A stretch of DNA of 64,000 nt from positions 3,162,001 to 3,226,000 of the forward strand of contig NZ_CP045393.1 in assembly GCF_009363655.1 (NCBI RefSeq). Reading direction: 5' to 3'. The DNA comes from Roseovarius sp. THAF27. GTDB lineage: Bacteria; Pseudomonadota; Alphaproteobacteria; Rhodobacterales; Rhodobacteraceae. The translations under genes were made by a program, and so were the position numbers. This document shows positions 15,549 through 25,717 of the stretch, piece after piece. The notes beneath the pieces are model-generated. The model saw nothing but the letters and a program-made list of their open reading frames with translations, was not told the origin of the DNA and ran no database searches. Each line of letters starts with the position of its first letter. The first letter of the stretch is position 1.

Positions 15549-16618
15549 ACGTGACGGCAACAAGGGAAAGCGTGCTCGCCGCGCTGAAAAAAGTAAAAGA
15601 CCCAGGCACGGGCGACGACATCGTGTCGGCGGGCGTGACCCGTGGCCTGAATGTCGAGGGCGGCACCGTCCGCTTCGTGCTCGAAATCGACCCCGCCAAG
15701 TCGAAAGCCTACGAGCCGGTTCTGGCCGAGGCGCAGGAGGCCGTGCGCGGCGTTGCGGGCGTGACCGAGGTCTCCGCCGTGCTGACCGCCCATTCCGCCA
15801 AGGCGCCGCCCGACCTCCAGACGAAACGCAAGCCCGCCGAACCGCAGGGCCCGCAACGCGTGCCCGGCGTCGACCACATCATCGCCATCGCCTCCGGCAA
15901 GGGCGGCGTCGGCAAGTCGACCGTGTCGGCCAACCTCGCCTGCGCGCTGGCCGCGGAGGGCCGCCGCGTCGGCCTGCTGGATGCCGATGTCTATGGCCCC
16001 TCGCAGCCCCGGATGCTGGGCGTCTCGGGCCGGCCCGCCTCGCCCGACGGCAAGACGATCCTGCCGATGCGCAACCATGGCGTCACCATGATGTCGCTGG
16101 GCCTGATGACCAACGAGGACCAAGCTGTCGTGTGGCGCGGCCCGATGCTGATGGGAGCGCTGCAACAGATGCTGATGCAGGTGCAATGGGGCGCGCTCGA
16201 CGTGCTGATCGTCGACCTGCCGCCCGGCACCGGCGACGTGCAAATGACGCTGGCGCAAAAGGCGCGCGTGGACGGTGCCATTATCGTCTCCACGCCGCAG
16301 GACGTCGCCCTCCTCGATGCCCGCAAGGGGATCGACATGTTCAACCAGCTCAAGGTGCCGGTGCTCGGCATGATCGAGAACATGTCGACGCATATCTGCT
16401 CCAACTGCGGGCACGAGGAACATGTCTTCGGCCATGGCGGCGTCGCGACCGAGGCGCAGAAAATGGGCGTGCCGCTCTTGGCCGAGGTGCCGTTGCATAT
16501 CGACATCCGCACGGCCTCTGACGGCGGTGCGCCGATCGTGGTGTCCAAGCCCGACGCGCCGCAGTCGCAGGCCTTCCGCGACATCGCGCGCGCGCTGGTG
16601 GCACAGGGCGTGGCATGA
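15545..16618 (+). CDS. apbC: Mrp/NBP35-family Fe-S carrier ATPase
   Basis: 357-aa P-loop ATPase of the Mrp/ApbC/NBP35 family, which assembles and delivers [4Fe-4S] clusters. An N-terminal MIP18/DUF59-like domain occupies about 1-90. The deviant Walker A motif is GKGGVGKST; the family segments DADVYGPSQPRMLG and DLPPGTGDVQMTL follow, and the C-terminal CSNC (HICSNCGHEE) supplies the bridging cluster ligands. A GTG start at 15545 overlaps the DUF6494 stop. Its place inside an FDH cluster suggests a duty towards the many Fe-S clusters of FDH and the 652-aa protein (inference). Confidence 0.93.
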   Translation: MNVTATRESVLAALKKVKDPGTGDDIVSAGVTRGLNVEGGTVRFVLEIDPAKSKAYEPVLAEAQEAVRGVAGVTEVSAVLTAHSAKAPPDLQTKRKPAEPQGPQRVPGVDHIIAIASGKGGVGKSTVSANLACALAAEGRRVGLLDADVYGPSQPRMLGVSGRPASPDGKTILPMRNHGVTMMSLGLMTNEDQAVVWRGPMLMGALQQMLMQVQWGALDVLIVDLPPGTGDVQMTLAQKARVDGAIIVSTPQDVALLDARKGIDMFNQLKVPVLGMIENMSTHICSNCGHEEHVFGHGGVATEAQKMGVPLLAEVPLHIDIRTASDGGAPIVVSKPDAPQSQAFRDIARALVAQGVA

Positions 16619-17325
16619 CGCGCGAGCCGGCCTTTCCGCCCCTGATGCAGGGTCACGCCGTGGACGCAGGGATAGACCCGTTCGAGAAGGCTTGCGCCAT
16701 GGCGGCCCTTGGCTGCGACGCCGGGACCATCGTGCATAACGTGGGCGCCAACCGGCTCGCCGCGGCGCTGATCATGGCGCCCGAGGTGGCGCTGGAACAG
16801 GCCATGGCCATGCTGCCCACCTGCGGCGTCGGCTTTCAGAACGCGCTCGGCGCGATCGCCCCGCCCGAGGTGGCGGTGCACCTGGAATGGGCCGGCGGCC
16901 TGCGCGTCAACGGGGCCAGCTGCGGCCGCCTGCGCACGATGGCCGGTACGACCGATCCTGCCGCCATGCCGGGCTGGCTGGTGGTGGGGCTGGAATTGCC
17001 GCTGATGCTGACCGACGCCACGCCGGGCGACGCCCCCGACCGCACCGCGCTTTACGAGGAAGGCTGCGCCGACGTGGACCCTGTCGCCCTGCTCGAGGGC
17101 TGGGCGCGCCACACGCTGGTCTGGATCACCCGTTGGGAAGACGACGGCCCCCGGGCCCTGCACTCCGAATGGCGCGGCCTCGCGCACGGCATCGGCGAGG
17201 ACATCACCATCGACGGCCAGACCGGCACCTTCATGGGCGTCGACGAAAATTTCGGACTGCTATTGCGGACCGGGGGCGAGACCCGCCTCATTCCGCTCAG
17301 CACCGTGCTGGAGGAAGCGTCATGA
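16615..17325 (+). CDS. Biotin/lipoate ligase-like protein with DUF4444
   Basis: 236-aa protein starting at an ATG that overlaps the Mrp stop codon. The central region (about 30-170, including AAALIMAPEVALEQAMAML and GWLVVGLELPL) resembles the biotin/lipoate protein ligase fold. The C-terminal part (about 175-236, HSEWRGLAHGIGEDITIDG) matches DUF4444. The usual ligase active-site motifs are not obvious, so the substrate is unknown. It is coupled to DUF6505 downstream (ATGA overlap). A role in modifying or inspecting an FDH-related protein is only a guess from context. Confidence 0.75.
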   Translation: MTREPAFPPLMQGHAVDAGIDPFEKACAMAALGCDAGTIVHNVGANRLAAALIMAPEVALEQAMAMLPTCGVGFQNALGAIAPPEVAVHLEWAGGLRVNGASCGRLRTMAGTTDPAAMPGWLVVGLELPLMLTDATPGDAPDRTALYEEGCADVDPVALLEGWARHTLVWITRWEDDGPRALHSEWRGLAHGIGEDITIDGQTGTFMGVDENFGLLLRTGGETRLIPLSTVLEEAS

Positions 17326-17801
17326 AACTCGCCCGCGCCATCCACTTTGACGAGAGCGACACCCGCGTTTATCCCTCGCCTGCCCGCACCGGCGAATGGT
17401 GCATCTCGGGCGGGTTCGAGTTTTCCAACTGGTCCGAGGCTGACCTCAGCGGCAAGCAACGGCAGGCGTTCTCGAACGGCTGGCTGGGGCTGGAAACCTT
17501 CGGTCGCGTGACCTTCGTGGCCGTCACAAAGATCGAAGAGCCCGAACGCGCCACGCTGACCGACGCCCTGGCGCAGCACTTCGTCTCGGTCTACGGCGCG
17601 CCCGACATCGACGCCGCCCGCCCGGTGGCCGCCGACGAGATCGCCCAGATGATCGAGATGTGCGACGACCACGACCCCAACACGCTCCTGACCGTCGCGC
17701 GTGAGTTGACCGAGGCCGGCGTGCGCGAAACCTACCGCGCCATCGCCGCGCAGGATGCCGGGCTGGAACAGTTCGCCATCCACGGCAGCCTCGACGAGTG
17801 A
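17322..17801 (+). CDS. DUF6505 family protein
   Basis: 159-aa cytoplasmic protein (MKLARAIHFDESDTRVYPSP...) of the DUF6505 family. The ATG overlaps the stop of the DUF4444 gene (ATGA). No signal, membrane helix or cysteine cluster; it has one Cys in GEWCISGGFEF and one in EMCDDH. It is the last gene of the DUF6494-Mrp-DUF4444-DUF6505 unit. Function unknown. Confidence 0.8.
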   Translation: MKLARAIHFDESDTRVYPSPARTGEWCISGGFEFSNWSEADLSGKQRQAFSNGWLGLETFGRVTFVAVTKIEEPERATLTDALAQHFVSVYGAPDIDAARPVAADEIAQMIEMCDDHDPNTLLTVARELTEAGVRETYRAIAAQDAGLEQFAIHGSLDE

Positions 17802-17903
17802 TGCGGCCAGGCACCTGGGGTGCACCCGGGGCCACCGTCTCCATCGCGCATCCAACCGAAGAGGACGCAGGGCGACGTCACTACTTTTTCTTGCTGAAAA
17901 TAC

Positions 17904-19334
17904 TCAATTCCCATCCGGCGGCAGCCTGAGGATCGCGCCGGGATTCAGGATGCCCTTCGGATCCAGCGCCGCCTTGATCGCCCGCATCGCCGCCAGTTTC
18001 GCCGGATCGCCATAGCGTTCCAGGTCATCGACCTTCAACCGCCCGATCCCGTGCTCGGCCGACACCGATCCGTCCATCTCGTGCACCAGGTCATGCACCA
18101 GCCGCTTGATGGCGTCGCGCTGGCCCGTATAGCCGTCGCGCGTCTCGCCCTTGGGCGGAAACACGTTGTAATGCAGGTTCCCGTCGCCCAGGTGCCCGAA
18201 GCAATTGATGCGGAACGGCCCCAGTTCCTTCAGCGCCGCGTTGCCCTGATCGATGAAACCCGGCACCGCGCTCAGCGGCAGGGAAATGTCATGGCTGCTG
18301 ATCGCGCCGATCCGCCGGTTGGCCTCGGGGATCGTCTCGCGCACCTCCCAGAATTCCTGCCGCTGCGCCTCGGACTGCGCGATCATGCCGTCGCTCACCA
18401 ACCCGGCCTCAGCCGCCTCAACAAAGAGCGCCTCAAGCGCCTCTGCCGGATCAAGGCCCTTGGCCAGCCCGATATCGATCAACACGAACCACTCGGGTGG
18501 CTCGGCGAAAGGCAGACGCATGTCCGGCATGGTCTCTGCCAAAAAATCCAGCCCCGCGCGATGCATCAATTCGAATGCCGACACGCCCTCGCCCATGTGA
18601 TCGCGCGCCATCGACAGCAGTCGCAGCGCCGCTTCGGGGCCGTCCACCACCATCAGCGCCGTGCCTTCCCCGGCGGGCTTGGGGAAAAGCTTCAGCGCCG
18701 CGGCGGTGATCACCCCCAGCGTGCCTTCGGACCCGATCAGCAGGTTGCGCAGGTCATAGCCGGTATTGTCCTTCCTCAGCCGCTTCAGCCCGTGCCAGAT
18801 CGTGCCGTCCGGCAGCACCGCTTCCAACCCCAGGCAAAGGTCCCGCGCATTGCCGTAGCGCAGCACGTTCACGCCGCCCGCATTGGTGGCCAGATTGCCA
18901 CCGATCCGCGCACTGCCCTTGGCGGCCAGCGACAAGGGAAACAGCCGGTCCACCGCGTCCGCCTCGGCATGGATGTCCTGCAGGATCGCGCCCGCCTCGA
19001 CCACCATCACGTTTTCCTCGGGCCAGACCCCGCGCACGGCCCGCATCCGCTCCAGGCTCAGCAGTACTGGGACCGGCCCCTCGGGCGACAACTGCCCGCC
19101 CACCAGCCCCGTGCCGCCGCCATATGGCACCACCGGCACACACGCCTCGGCGCAGGCACGCACCAGGGTTGCGACCTCCTCGGTGCTGCCGGGTGCGACC
19201 AGCACGCCCGCCTGCCCCTTCCAGCGCCCGCGCGGCTCTTCCAGGTAGGACGGCATCACCTCGCGGAACGCCGCCTCGGGCAACGTGGCGCGCAGCTGCG
19301 CGATGAAGTCTTCGGTCACGGGATTGAGTGTCAT
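17904..19334 (-). CDS. FAD-linked 2-hydroxyacid dehydrogenase (GlcD / D-lactate dehydrogenase type)
   Basis: 476-aa flavoprotein of the FAD-linked oxidase C family. The FAD-binding (PCMH) domain spans about 35-220, with PYGGGTGLVGGQ and GGNLATNAGGVNVLRYGNARD. The C-terminal domain ends with CFGHLGDGNLHYNV and SAEHGIGRLK, typical of D-lactate/glycolate/D-2-hydroxyglutarate dehydrogenases. Length is normal for the family. No Fe-S domain is fused, unlike the long Dld-type proteins. The substrate cannot be told from sequence. It is monocistronic-looking, 31 bases downstream of the AsmA gene on the same strand. Confidence 0.92.
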   Translation of the reverse strand: MTLNPVTEDFIAQLRATLPEAAFREVMPSYLEEPRGRWKGQAGVLVAPGSTEEVATLVRACAEACVPVVPYGGGTGLVGGQLSPEGPVPVLLSLERMRAVRGVWPEENVMVVEAGAILQDIHAEADAVDRLFPLSLAAKGSARIGGNLATNAGGVNVLRYGNARDLCLGLEAVLPDGTIWHGLKRLRKDNTGYDLRNLLIGSEGTLGVITAAALKLFPKPAGEGTALMVVDGPEAALRLLSMARDHMGEGVSAFELMHRAGLDFLAETMPDMRLPFAEPPEWFVLIDIGLAKGLDPAEALEALFVEAAEAGLVSDGMIAQSEAQRQEFWEVRETIPEANRRIGAISSHDISLPLSAVPGFIDQGNAALKELGPFRINCFGHLGDGNLHYNVFPPKGETRDGYTGQRDAIKRLVHDLVHEMDGSVSAEHGIGRLKVDDLERYGDPAKLAAMRAIKAALDPKGILNPGAILRLPPDGN

Positions 19335-19365
19335 GCCCGGCTCCTAGGCTGCGGTTCCGTCAGCG

Positions 19366-21348
19366 TCAATCGAACAGCTTCAGCAGGCCGCGCTCCAGCT
19401 CGTCCTCCAGCGCATCCTTCGCCGCATCCTCCAGCGACTGGCCTTCCTGCCGCTCGATACCCAGCTGCTTCTCGACCTCGCGCTCGATCTCGTCCCGCGC
19501 CTGCCGCTCCAGTTCCTTCTTCTCTTCCTTAAAGTTCAGGTCGATCGCCGCTTCGAGGTCCGGCGTGATCTTCGGATTGGCCCACGGCCCCCGGATTTTC
19601 ACCGGAATCGCCAGCCCATCGCGGCTGCCCCCATCCAGCAGGCGCGGCGTGAAGAGGTAATCGATATCCCGCGCCCCCAGCCCCACGCGCCCGTCGCCCG
19701 CGGCACTCGCCTGCGGCAGCTTCAGCGTCAGGTCGTCGTTGAACAGGTTGCCTTCGTCCATCGTGAACGTAGCGCTCAACGTATCAAACACCGTCGTGCC
19801 CCCGGTGCCGCTGCCCGACCGCATCAGCCGGTCAAGGTCAAAGCCCGAGATCACGCCCCGCCCGGTCTTGAACGCGCCGCCGCCGCTCAGCGAATGCATG
19901 ATCGCATGCACGCTTTCACCGACGCCGAGGAAATCCACCTCGCCATCCGCTTTCGCCTCGAAACGCGAGACATCCATCGCGTCGCTCAGGAAAGTCTTCA
20001 GGTTGATCCCGGTGGCGATCATCTCGCCGCCCACCGACAGGCCGGAACGGTTGTTCATCACGAATTGCCCGGTGATCAGCCCGTCATACGCCCGCACCTC
20101 GCGCAGGCCGAAGACCAGTCGCGAACGGTCCAGCGTGGCCAGCGTGCGCACCTTGCCCAGCTTGAAATCGCCCAGGTCGATGCTTTCGGCGACCAGCGCG
20201 AACTCTCCGTTCACAGCCCCCAGGCCCGAGGCGTTGATCGGTGACTTGGACCATCCGTCATCCGCCGTGCCACCGCTGCCGCCGTTGCCAGTGGTGCCAC
20301 TGCCACTTCCGCCCCCGGCGTCGTCGGCGCTCAATCCGGTCAGGTCCAGCGCCCCGGCGTTCAGTTGCACATTCAGGCGCGGCCTGTCCTCGCTCAGGTC
20401 CACGTCCGCAGCCCCGGTCAAGCGGTTGCCATCCAGCCCCAGCGCCGTGTTGCGCAGCGACAGCCGGTCGTCCTTGAACGTCAGGTCCGTCTCCAGCGTC
20501 GCGGCCCGGCCCAGGCCTTCGGGGATGTCCATCGGTCCCTGACCGATCAGCGCCATGAACTCCGACGTGCTCTCCAGATCCGCGGTCAGCTTGCCCGCCA
20601 CCTCCGGCGCCGATCCCGCACGCCCGGCAAAGCTGGCCGTGCCCGCCTTGGTCGTAATCTGCGCCTGCACGTCGGACACGCCGCCATCTATGAAATGCCC
20701 CACGCGGTCCAGCGTGCCGGATATCTCGACCACCTCGCCGCCGGGGCGCAGTGTCAGGTCGAAATCCGCCGCGCCGTCGTAATCCGGCCACCGCAAATCG
20801 AAATCCACGCCCGACTGGCGCACGGTGGTCCCGTCCACTTCATCGACATAAACCAAAGAGGCATTCTCGATCAGCGCCCGGTCCAGTGTAAGCGACAGCC
20901 GGTTCGACCGCGCCGGTGCCCCGCCGCCTTCGCTCTGGCCCTGGCCCGACGGCGCCACGCCTTCGACGTTCAGCTCCCAGTTGACCCGGCCATCGCTGGC
21001 GCGGCGCAGGTTGATCTGCGGGCCCACCGCCTCCAGCCCCGTGATGCGGATATCGCCGCCGAACAGCGCCTGCGGCTCGACCCCGATCTTCAGGCTTTGG
21101 GCTTGAAACATCGGCGTCTCGCCGGCCCAGTCCGCGTTGGCGACCGTCACCGCGCCGGTGCTGACCCCGAGGATCGGCCAGAAACTGATCGTGGTTTCGC
21201 CGCTCATCGTCACCTGGCGGCCCGTCATGCGGCTCAGCTGGTCCGCCGCGATGCCCGCGATCCGCTCGCCGGGCAGGAAAAACACCGCCGCGACGACCAG
21301 AACCGCCGCCGCCAGCACGATCATGAAAAGGCGAATGAGCCACCGCAT
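19366..21348 (-). CDS. AsmA family protein
   Basis: 660-aa AsmA-like envelope protein: an N-terminal anchor helix (about 5-27), the AsmA start [20 protein letters not shown], repetitive beta-rich regions, a Gly/Ser/Thr linker near 340-360, and the C-terminal AsmA_2 region ([20 protein letters not shown]). The tail is a charged helix rich in Glu, Lys and Arg ([20 protein letters not shown]). AsmA-like proteins are bridge-type lipid transfer factors of the inner membrane and periplasm. Divergent from rimO by about 100 bases. Confidence 0.9.
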   Translation of the reverse strand: MRWLIRLFMIVLAAAVLVVAAVFFLPGERIAGIAADQLSRMTGRQVTMSGETTISFWPILGVSTGAVTVANADWAGETPMFQAQSLKIGVEPQALFGGDIRITGLEAVGPQINLRRASDGRVNWELNVEGVAPSGQGQSEGGGAPARSNRLSLTLDRALIENASLVYVDEVDGTTVRQSGVDFDLRWPDYDGAADFDLTLRPGGEVVEISGTLDRVGHFIDGGVSDVQAQITTKAGTASFAGRAGSAPEVAGKLTADLESTSEFMALIGQGPMDIPEGLGRAATLETDLTFKDDRLSLRNTALGLDGNRLTGAADVDLSEDRPRLNVQLNAGALDLTGLSADDAGGGSGSGTTGNGGSGGTADDGWSKSPINASGLGAVNGEFALVAESIDLGDFKLGKVRTLATLDRSRLVFGLREVRAYDGLITGQFVMNNRSGLSVGGEMIATGINLKTFLSDAMDVSRFEAKADGEVDFLGVGESVHAIMHSLSGGGAFKTGRGVISGFDLDRLMRSGSGTGGTTVFDTLSATFTMDEGNLFNDDLTLKLPQASAAGDGRVGLGARDIDYLFTPRLLDGGSRDGLAIPVKIRGPWANPKITPDLEAAIDLNFKEEKKELERQARDEIEREVEKQLGIERQEGQSLEDAAKDALEDELERGLLKLFD

Positions 21349-21449
21349 CCTGCTCTCCGTTCTTTTCCCTGCAGACTAGGCGCAGGCCTCGCGCCCAACA
21401 ACAGCTTTTCCGCTTTATCGGTTGGCCTTTGCGGACTATATCGCGCCGG

Positions 21450-22838
21450 ATGAGCACCAACCCACCCGATCTGCGCCCCGACCTCGCGCGCGCACGCGTC
21501 ACCGAGACGCCCCGAAAGGGCCAGCCGGTGATCGGCATGGTGTCCCTGGGCTGTCCCAAGGCGCTGGTCGACAGCGAACGCATCCTGACGCGCCTGCGGG
21601 CCGAGGGCTATGGGATCTCGCCCGACTATTCCGGTGCCGATGCGGTGATCGTGAACACTTGCGGCTTTCTTGACAGCGCCAAGGCCGAAAGCCTCGACGC
21701 CATCGGCGAGGCGCTTGCGGAGAACGGCCGCGTCATCGTCACGGGCTGTCTGGGGGCCGAACCCGAATACATCACTGGCACCCATCCCCGCGTCCTCGCG
21801 GTGACTGGCCCGCACCAGTATGAGCAGGTGCTCGACGCGGTGCACACCGCCGTGCCGCCCAGCCCCGACCCCTTCATCGACCTTCTGCCCGAGGCGGGGG
21901 TCAAGCTGACCCCTCGCCACTACAGTTACCTCAAGATTTCAGAGGGCTGTAACCACAAGTGCAAGTTCTGCATTATCCCCGACATGCGCGGGCGTCTTTC
22001 CTCGCGCCCCGGCCACGCCATTCTGCGCGAGGCCGAGAAACTGGTCGGGAACGGCGTGCGCGAACTTCTGGTTATTTCCCAGGATACAAGCGCTTACGGG
22101 CTGGACCGCAAGTATGACGTGAACCCGTGGAAGGATGGCGACCTGCGCAGCCACATCGTCGATCTGTCCCGCGCACTCGGAGAGCTCGGCGCGTGGGTCC
22201 GGCTGCACTACGTCTATCCCTACCCGCATGTACGCGAGCTCATCCCTCTCATGGCCGACCCGAAAAACGGCGTCCTGCCCTATCTCGACATCCCGTTCCA
22301 GCACGCCCACCCGGACGTTCTGAAACGCATGGCCCGCCCCGCCCCCGGGGCCAAAACCCTGGATGAAATCGCCGCCTGGCGCGCGATCTGCCCCGACCTG
22401 ACGCTGCGATCAACCTTCATCGTCGGCTATCCCGGCGAAACCGAGGCGGAATTCCAGACCCTGCTCGACTGGCTCGACGAGGCACAGCTCGACCGCGTCG
22501 GCTGCTTCAAATACGAAAATGTCGAGGGCGCCCGCTCGAACGACCTCCCCGGCCACGTGCCCGAAGAGGTCAAGCAGGACCGCTGGGATCGCTTCATGGA
22601 AAAGGCACAGACCATTTCTGTGGATAAACTGGCCGCCAAGGTCAAATCTGTGCAAGAGGTGATCGTCGACGATATCGACGAGGAGGGCATCGCCACCTGC
22701 CGCACCAAGGCGGATGCACCGGAAATCGACGGCTGTCTCTTCATCGACGAGCACACCGAGGGCCTGAGCGTCGGCGACATCGTCACCGTCGAGGTGGACG
22801 AAGCCGGGGAGTATGACCTGTGGGGTCAGATTAAATGA
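21450..22838 (+). CDS. rimO: Ribosomal protein S12 methylthiotransferase
   Basis: 462-aa radical-SAM enzyme that adds a methylthio group to Asp of ribosomal protein S12. The N-terminal UPF0004 domain starts with [18 protein letters not shown]. The radical-SAM cluster motif CNHKCKFC lies in [18 protein letters not shown], followed by a C-terminal TRAM domain. ATG 21450 is used; a TTG further upstream would give an unlikely extension. Its stop codon overlaps the start of the AT-rich GT51 gene (ATGA), where base composition changes abruptly. Confidence 0.97.
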   Translation: MSTNPPDLRPDLARARVTETPRKGQPVIGMVSLGCPKALVDSERILTRLRAEGYGISPDYSGADAVIVNTCGFLDSAKAESLDAIGEALAENGRVIVTGCLGAEPEYITGTHPRVLAVTGPHQYEQVLDAVHTAVPPSPDPFIDLLPEAGVKLTPRHYSYLKISEGCNHKCKFCIIPDMRGRLSSRPGHAILREAEKLVGNGVRELLVISQDTSAYGLDRKYDVNPWKDGDLRSHIVDLSRALGELGAWVRLHYVYPYPHVRELIPLMADPKNGVLPYLDIPFQHAHPDVLKRMARPAPGAKTLDEIAAWRAICPDLTLRSTFIVGYPGETEAEFQTLLDWLDEAQLDRVGCFKYENVEGARSNDLPGHVPEEVKQDRWDRFMEKAQTISVDKLAAKVKSVQEVIVDDIDEEGIATCRTKADAPEIDGCLFIDEHTEGLSVGDIVTVEVDEAGEYDLWGQIK

Positions 22839-24193
22839 GCGAGCAGATTGAGCGCTACTTCCCTCAACACAAGCTTACAACTGAAATTGGTCTAGCCGAG
22901 TATAACTTTGCAGTTCAGATGCTTGCCTCGGTAGACAGAGCAGTGACGTGGACAACAAGTGTTCTCACAACAATAGCGACTCTTCTAGGGTTCGGATCTT
23001 TCAAAATAAGCGAATTGGCAGGCGAAATAACGGACAGTGGCGTCGAAGCCGATGATATAAGAGCTTTTTTCTTAATAGTAATTCTTCTTTTCTCTTGGTT
23101 CGCAATCATCCATTTGGCGAACCTTAGAAAGTCACAAACATTTTCTGAGAGAAAAATTATAGTGCTCCGAAGAATGCTTGGCGTGAGCTATGGCACAAAC
23201 ACCTTAGTTCTACCGAACTGGCGCATAGAGGGAGCAGATGATCCTTTCTCGATACATCTAAGACCAGCTCTTTCTTCTTACAGATCGATGCCGGTGCTTT
23301 TTATTATTTTGGCATCGCTAGTAAGTATATTCCTGCTTGGACCGTCGGTCATGGACATGACACGAGTGGCGATCAACCTGCTGCACTCGTCTATTAGTTT
23401 CCTTTGGGTCACGTTCACGACTTGGATATTAGTATGTCTTTTAACGTATTATCATCAGCTGAATGAAGCTAACGAGAATTGGCGGCTTTGGTTCGCCAAG
23501 TTTCTGGCAGCTGTTTCGCGAGTGCCGTTGGTCAAGAATTTTGAGCAGACAATTTATCATATCAAACTGGCAAAGGCGGAAATCGAGCGGCTCAAGACCG
23601 ATTTATCTACAACGCGGCGGATCGCTATTGCCGTTGAAGATAAAGGCTTCTTTGAACATAGCGGAATAAGCTGGCGAGGTCTGATGAGAGCTTTTTGGCA
23701 GTTTCTTTGGCGAGGAAAACGGTCTGGAGGCAGTTCGATTACTCAACAGTTCTGCCGTTCCAACTTTATTACCAGATTGCAGCCAACTATCCGAAGAAAG
23801 CTTGTCGAAATGGCATTGGCTAAGTGGATAGAGTCCGTATGGGACAAGAACGAAATATTGGATGCTTATTTAGCCAGCGTTCGCTTTGAAACTGGGGTCT
23901 ACGGCGTGCATAACGCATACAGGCACTTCTTTAACGACAAAGCGAACGCGATATCCAACTGGGAAGCTTTCATTCTTGTAGAAAGACTCGCGAACACGCG
24001 AAGATACTTTCTTGGTCATCGTATCCAAGCCCTTTTGATACAGCTGATTGACGAAAACATCTTATCTTTGGACGATGCGCGATCGGCTTTAGGTTACTAT
24101 GAAGGGTTTATCGAGCATCATTTTATTCTAAGAGAAGGTGAACTTGAGCCCGACGAGGTTCGATCAAACTTGAGTTCGCGTTTTGCTGGGTAA
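22835..24193 (+). CDS. Four-helix membrane protein with GT51 peptidoglycan glycosyltransferase domain, AT-rich
   Basis: 452 aa. Hydrophobic helices lie at about 38-55, 77-96, 152-171 and 186-205, then a charged helix (about 240-262), then a GT51 domain (about 262-430). All five GT51 motifs are recognisable: [11 protein letters not shown] (catalytic Glu268), GGSSITQQF (299-306), RKLVE (321-325), KNEILDAYL with GVYGV (338-357), and [11 protein letters not shown] (376-386). There is no transpeptidase domain. MtgA-type monofunctional enzymes have one helix and about 230-240 residues. An even number of helices would put the enzyme domain on the same side as the N-terminus. Codon use and base content are far more AT-rich than all neighbours, indicating transfer. 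The first 35 residues have no recognised domain. Confidence 0.85.
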   Translation: MSEQIERYFPQHKLTTEIGLAEYNFAVQMLASVDRAVTWTTSVLTTIATLLGFGSFKISELAGEITDSGVEADDIRAFFLIVILLFSWFAIIHLANLRKSQTFSERKIIVLRRMLGVSYGTNTLVLPNWRIEGADDPFSIHLRPALSSYRSMPVLFIILASLVSIFLLGPSVMDMTRVAINLLHSSISFLWVTFTTWILVCLLTYYHQLNEANENWRLWFAKFLAAVSRVPLVKNFEQTIYHIKLAKAEIERLKTDLSTTRRIAIAVEDKGFFEHSGISWRGLMRAFWQFLWRGKRSGGSSITQQFCRSNFITRLQPTIRRKLVEMALAKWIESVWDKNEILDAYLASVRFETGVYGVHNAYRHFFNDKANAISNWEAFILVERLANTRRYFLGHRIQALLIQLIDENILSLDDARSALGYYEGFIEHHFILREGELEPDEVRSNLSSRFAG

Positions 24194-24364
24194 GGCTTCG
24201 GTATTATCCTAGTTCTAACGCCCCCGTGAAATTCTGAAATATTTCAACATTCACAGATATTTACACCAATCCGTGCGCTCACGGGCCTGTCAGTTGATTG
24301 TCACATCGGTCCGCCGCAGCTTGGCCGCACCAACGCAACCCACACCTGACAAGGACCCCCGACC

Positions 24365-24871
24365 ATGACTTCCCTGACCACCGATCCCGCCCGCACCCTT
24401 CCTGACATTTCCCTCGATACGGCGCTGCTCATCCTGCTCTCCGGCGCCGCCGGCACCGTGGCCTTCGACCTCTTCGGCCAGGCGCTCTCGCCGATCCTCG
24501 GCTTTGCCAACCTCGCCCCCGTGGGCCTTGCCCGCAGCCTGCTGGGCTCGCTGGGCCTGCCCAACGCCGCGCCTTACGGCCACCTGATGCATCTCTTCTT
24601 CGTGGGCCTCCTGGCCTATCCCATCGGCTGGCTCTTCATCGCGCGCCCGGCGCTGGCCCGCATCCTTCCCGGTCTTCACTGGCTTCCGGCCTCGGCGCTC
24701 TACGGCGCGGCGCTCTGGGTTTTCGCCATCGGCGGCATCACCAGCATCGCCGGCCTGCCATTCTTCCTGAACTTCACCGGCATCACCTGGGTGGCGCTGG
24801 TGGGCCACGTGATCTACGGCATTGCCGCAGCGTCAACCGCGGCCTATCTCGCGCGGCTTCAAGCCCGCTAA
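24365..24871 (+). CDS. Hypothetical four-helix membrane protein
   Basis: 168-aa integral membrane protein. Hydrophobic segments lie at about 20-42, 72-92, 105-127 and 135-160, separated by short loops. No motif or family is recognised with certainty. GC content returns to the local norm in this gene. It is followed by a strong terminator at 24888-24915 and is probably transcribed alone. Confidence 0.75.
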   Translation: MTSLTTDPARTLPDISLDTALLILLSGAAGTVAFDLFGQALSPILGFANLAPVGLARSLLGSLGLPNAAPYGHLMHLFFVGLLAYPIGWLFIARPALARILPGLHWLPASALYGAALWVFAIGGITSIAGLPFFLNFTGITWVALVGHVIYGIAAASTAAYLARLQAR

Positions 24872-24887
24872 CCCTTTGCAAAAAAGC

Positions 24888-24915
24888 AAACAAAGGCCCG
24901 GCCGGGCCTTTGTTT
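24888..24915 (+). terminator. Rho-independent terminator
   Basis: AAACAAAGGCCC and GGGCCTTTGTTT form a perfect 12-bp stem around GGCC. It is A-rich on one side and T-rich on the other, so it can work in both directions. It lies directly after the membrane protein gene. Confidence 0.85.
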
Positions 24916-25043
24916 CCATTTTGATTACGATGTTGTCACATAATTTTTGAACGAAAACCCCTGAAACTGAAACATAATCGAGACATCTCAGTGTCATGAT
25001 CGACACGAAACCGCAGGACACCCACAGGCCAAAGGACCGCGAC

Positions 25044-25694
25044 ATGTCCTACCCACGCTATACACGCGCCGAACGGATCGCCGATGGCACCGTCCACGTG
25101 CTCGGCGTCTGCAGCGCGCTTGTCGCATTCGCGATCCTGATTACCGCCAATGCCGGGAACCTGCCCGCCGGGCCCATGACTGCGGCCGTCGTCTACGGGC
25201 TCGCCATGATCCTGATGCTTTCGGCCTCGGCGGCCTATCATCTGGCGGCCCACACATCCCTGCGCCCGGTTCTGCGCCGGATCGACCATGCCGCCATCTA
25301 CGTCAAGATCGCGGGCACGATCACGCCGCTTGCCGTACTGCTGAACACGCCCTTTGCCTATACCGTGCTGACGCTGGTGTGGTTTCTGGCGCTGTCGGGT
25401 GCGGTGAGGAAACTTCTGGCCGCGCGCGGAAAGATGAGCACGCACTGGCTGCCGCAGGTGGCGCTCGGCTGGCTGGGCCTGATCATCATCGTCCCGCTGT
25501 GGCCGTCACTGCCGGCCGACAGCCTGACACTGATCTTCGCGGGCGGCATCATCTATTCCGGCGCCGTCGTCTTCTATTGCTGGGACACGCTGAAATTCAG
25601 CAACGCCATCTGGCACGCCTGCGTACTGATCGCCACCGCCTGCTGCTTTCTCGGGATCTCCGGCGCCATGGCAAAGAGCATCGCACCGCTCTAA
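25044..25694 (+). CDS. Hemolysin III / PAQR family membrane protein
   Basis: 216-aa seven-helix membrane protein of the hemolysin III (PAQR, YqfA) family. The N-terminus YPRYTRAERIADGTVHVLG is characteristic, as are SAAYHLAAHTS, RIDHAAIYVKIAGT and the C-terminal NAIWHACVLIAT, whose His residues and Asp form the putative metal site. ATG 25044 has AAAGGA at good spacing and fits family starts; ATG 24996 is an alternative. Function in bacteria is uncertain, and the 'hemolysin' label comes from one Bacillus protein. Confidence 0.9.
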   Translation: MSYPRYTRAERIADGTVHVLGVCSALVAFAILITANAGNLPAGPMTAAVVYGLAMILMLSASAAYHLAAHTSLRPVLRRIDHAAIYVKIAGTITPLAVLLNTPFAYTVLTLVWFLALSGAVRKLLAARGKMSTHWLPQVALGWLGLIIIVPLWPSLPADSLTLIFAGGIIYSGAVVFYCWDTLKFSNAIWHACVLIATACCFLGISGAMAKSIAPL

Positions 25695-25717
25695 CGCAGC
25701 GCCACAGCCGCGACGGC

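Noticed and set aside
24223..24285. CCCGTGA/TCACGGG as att or terminal repeats of the AT-rich insert
   Set aside because: Only 7 bases, both on the same side of the gene, and no matching copy near 22835.
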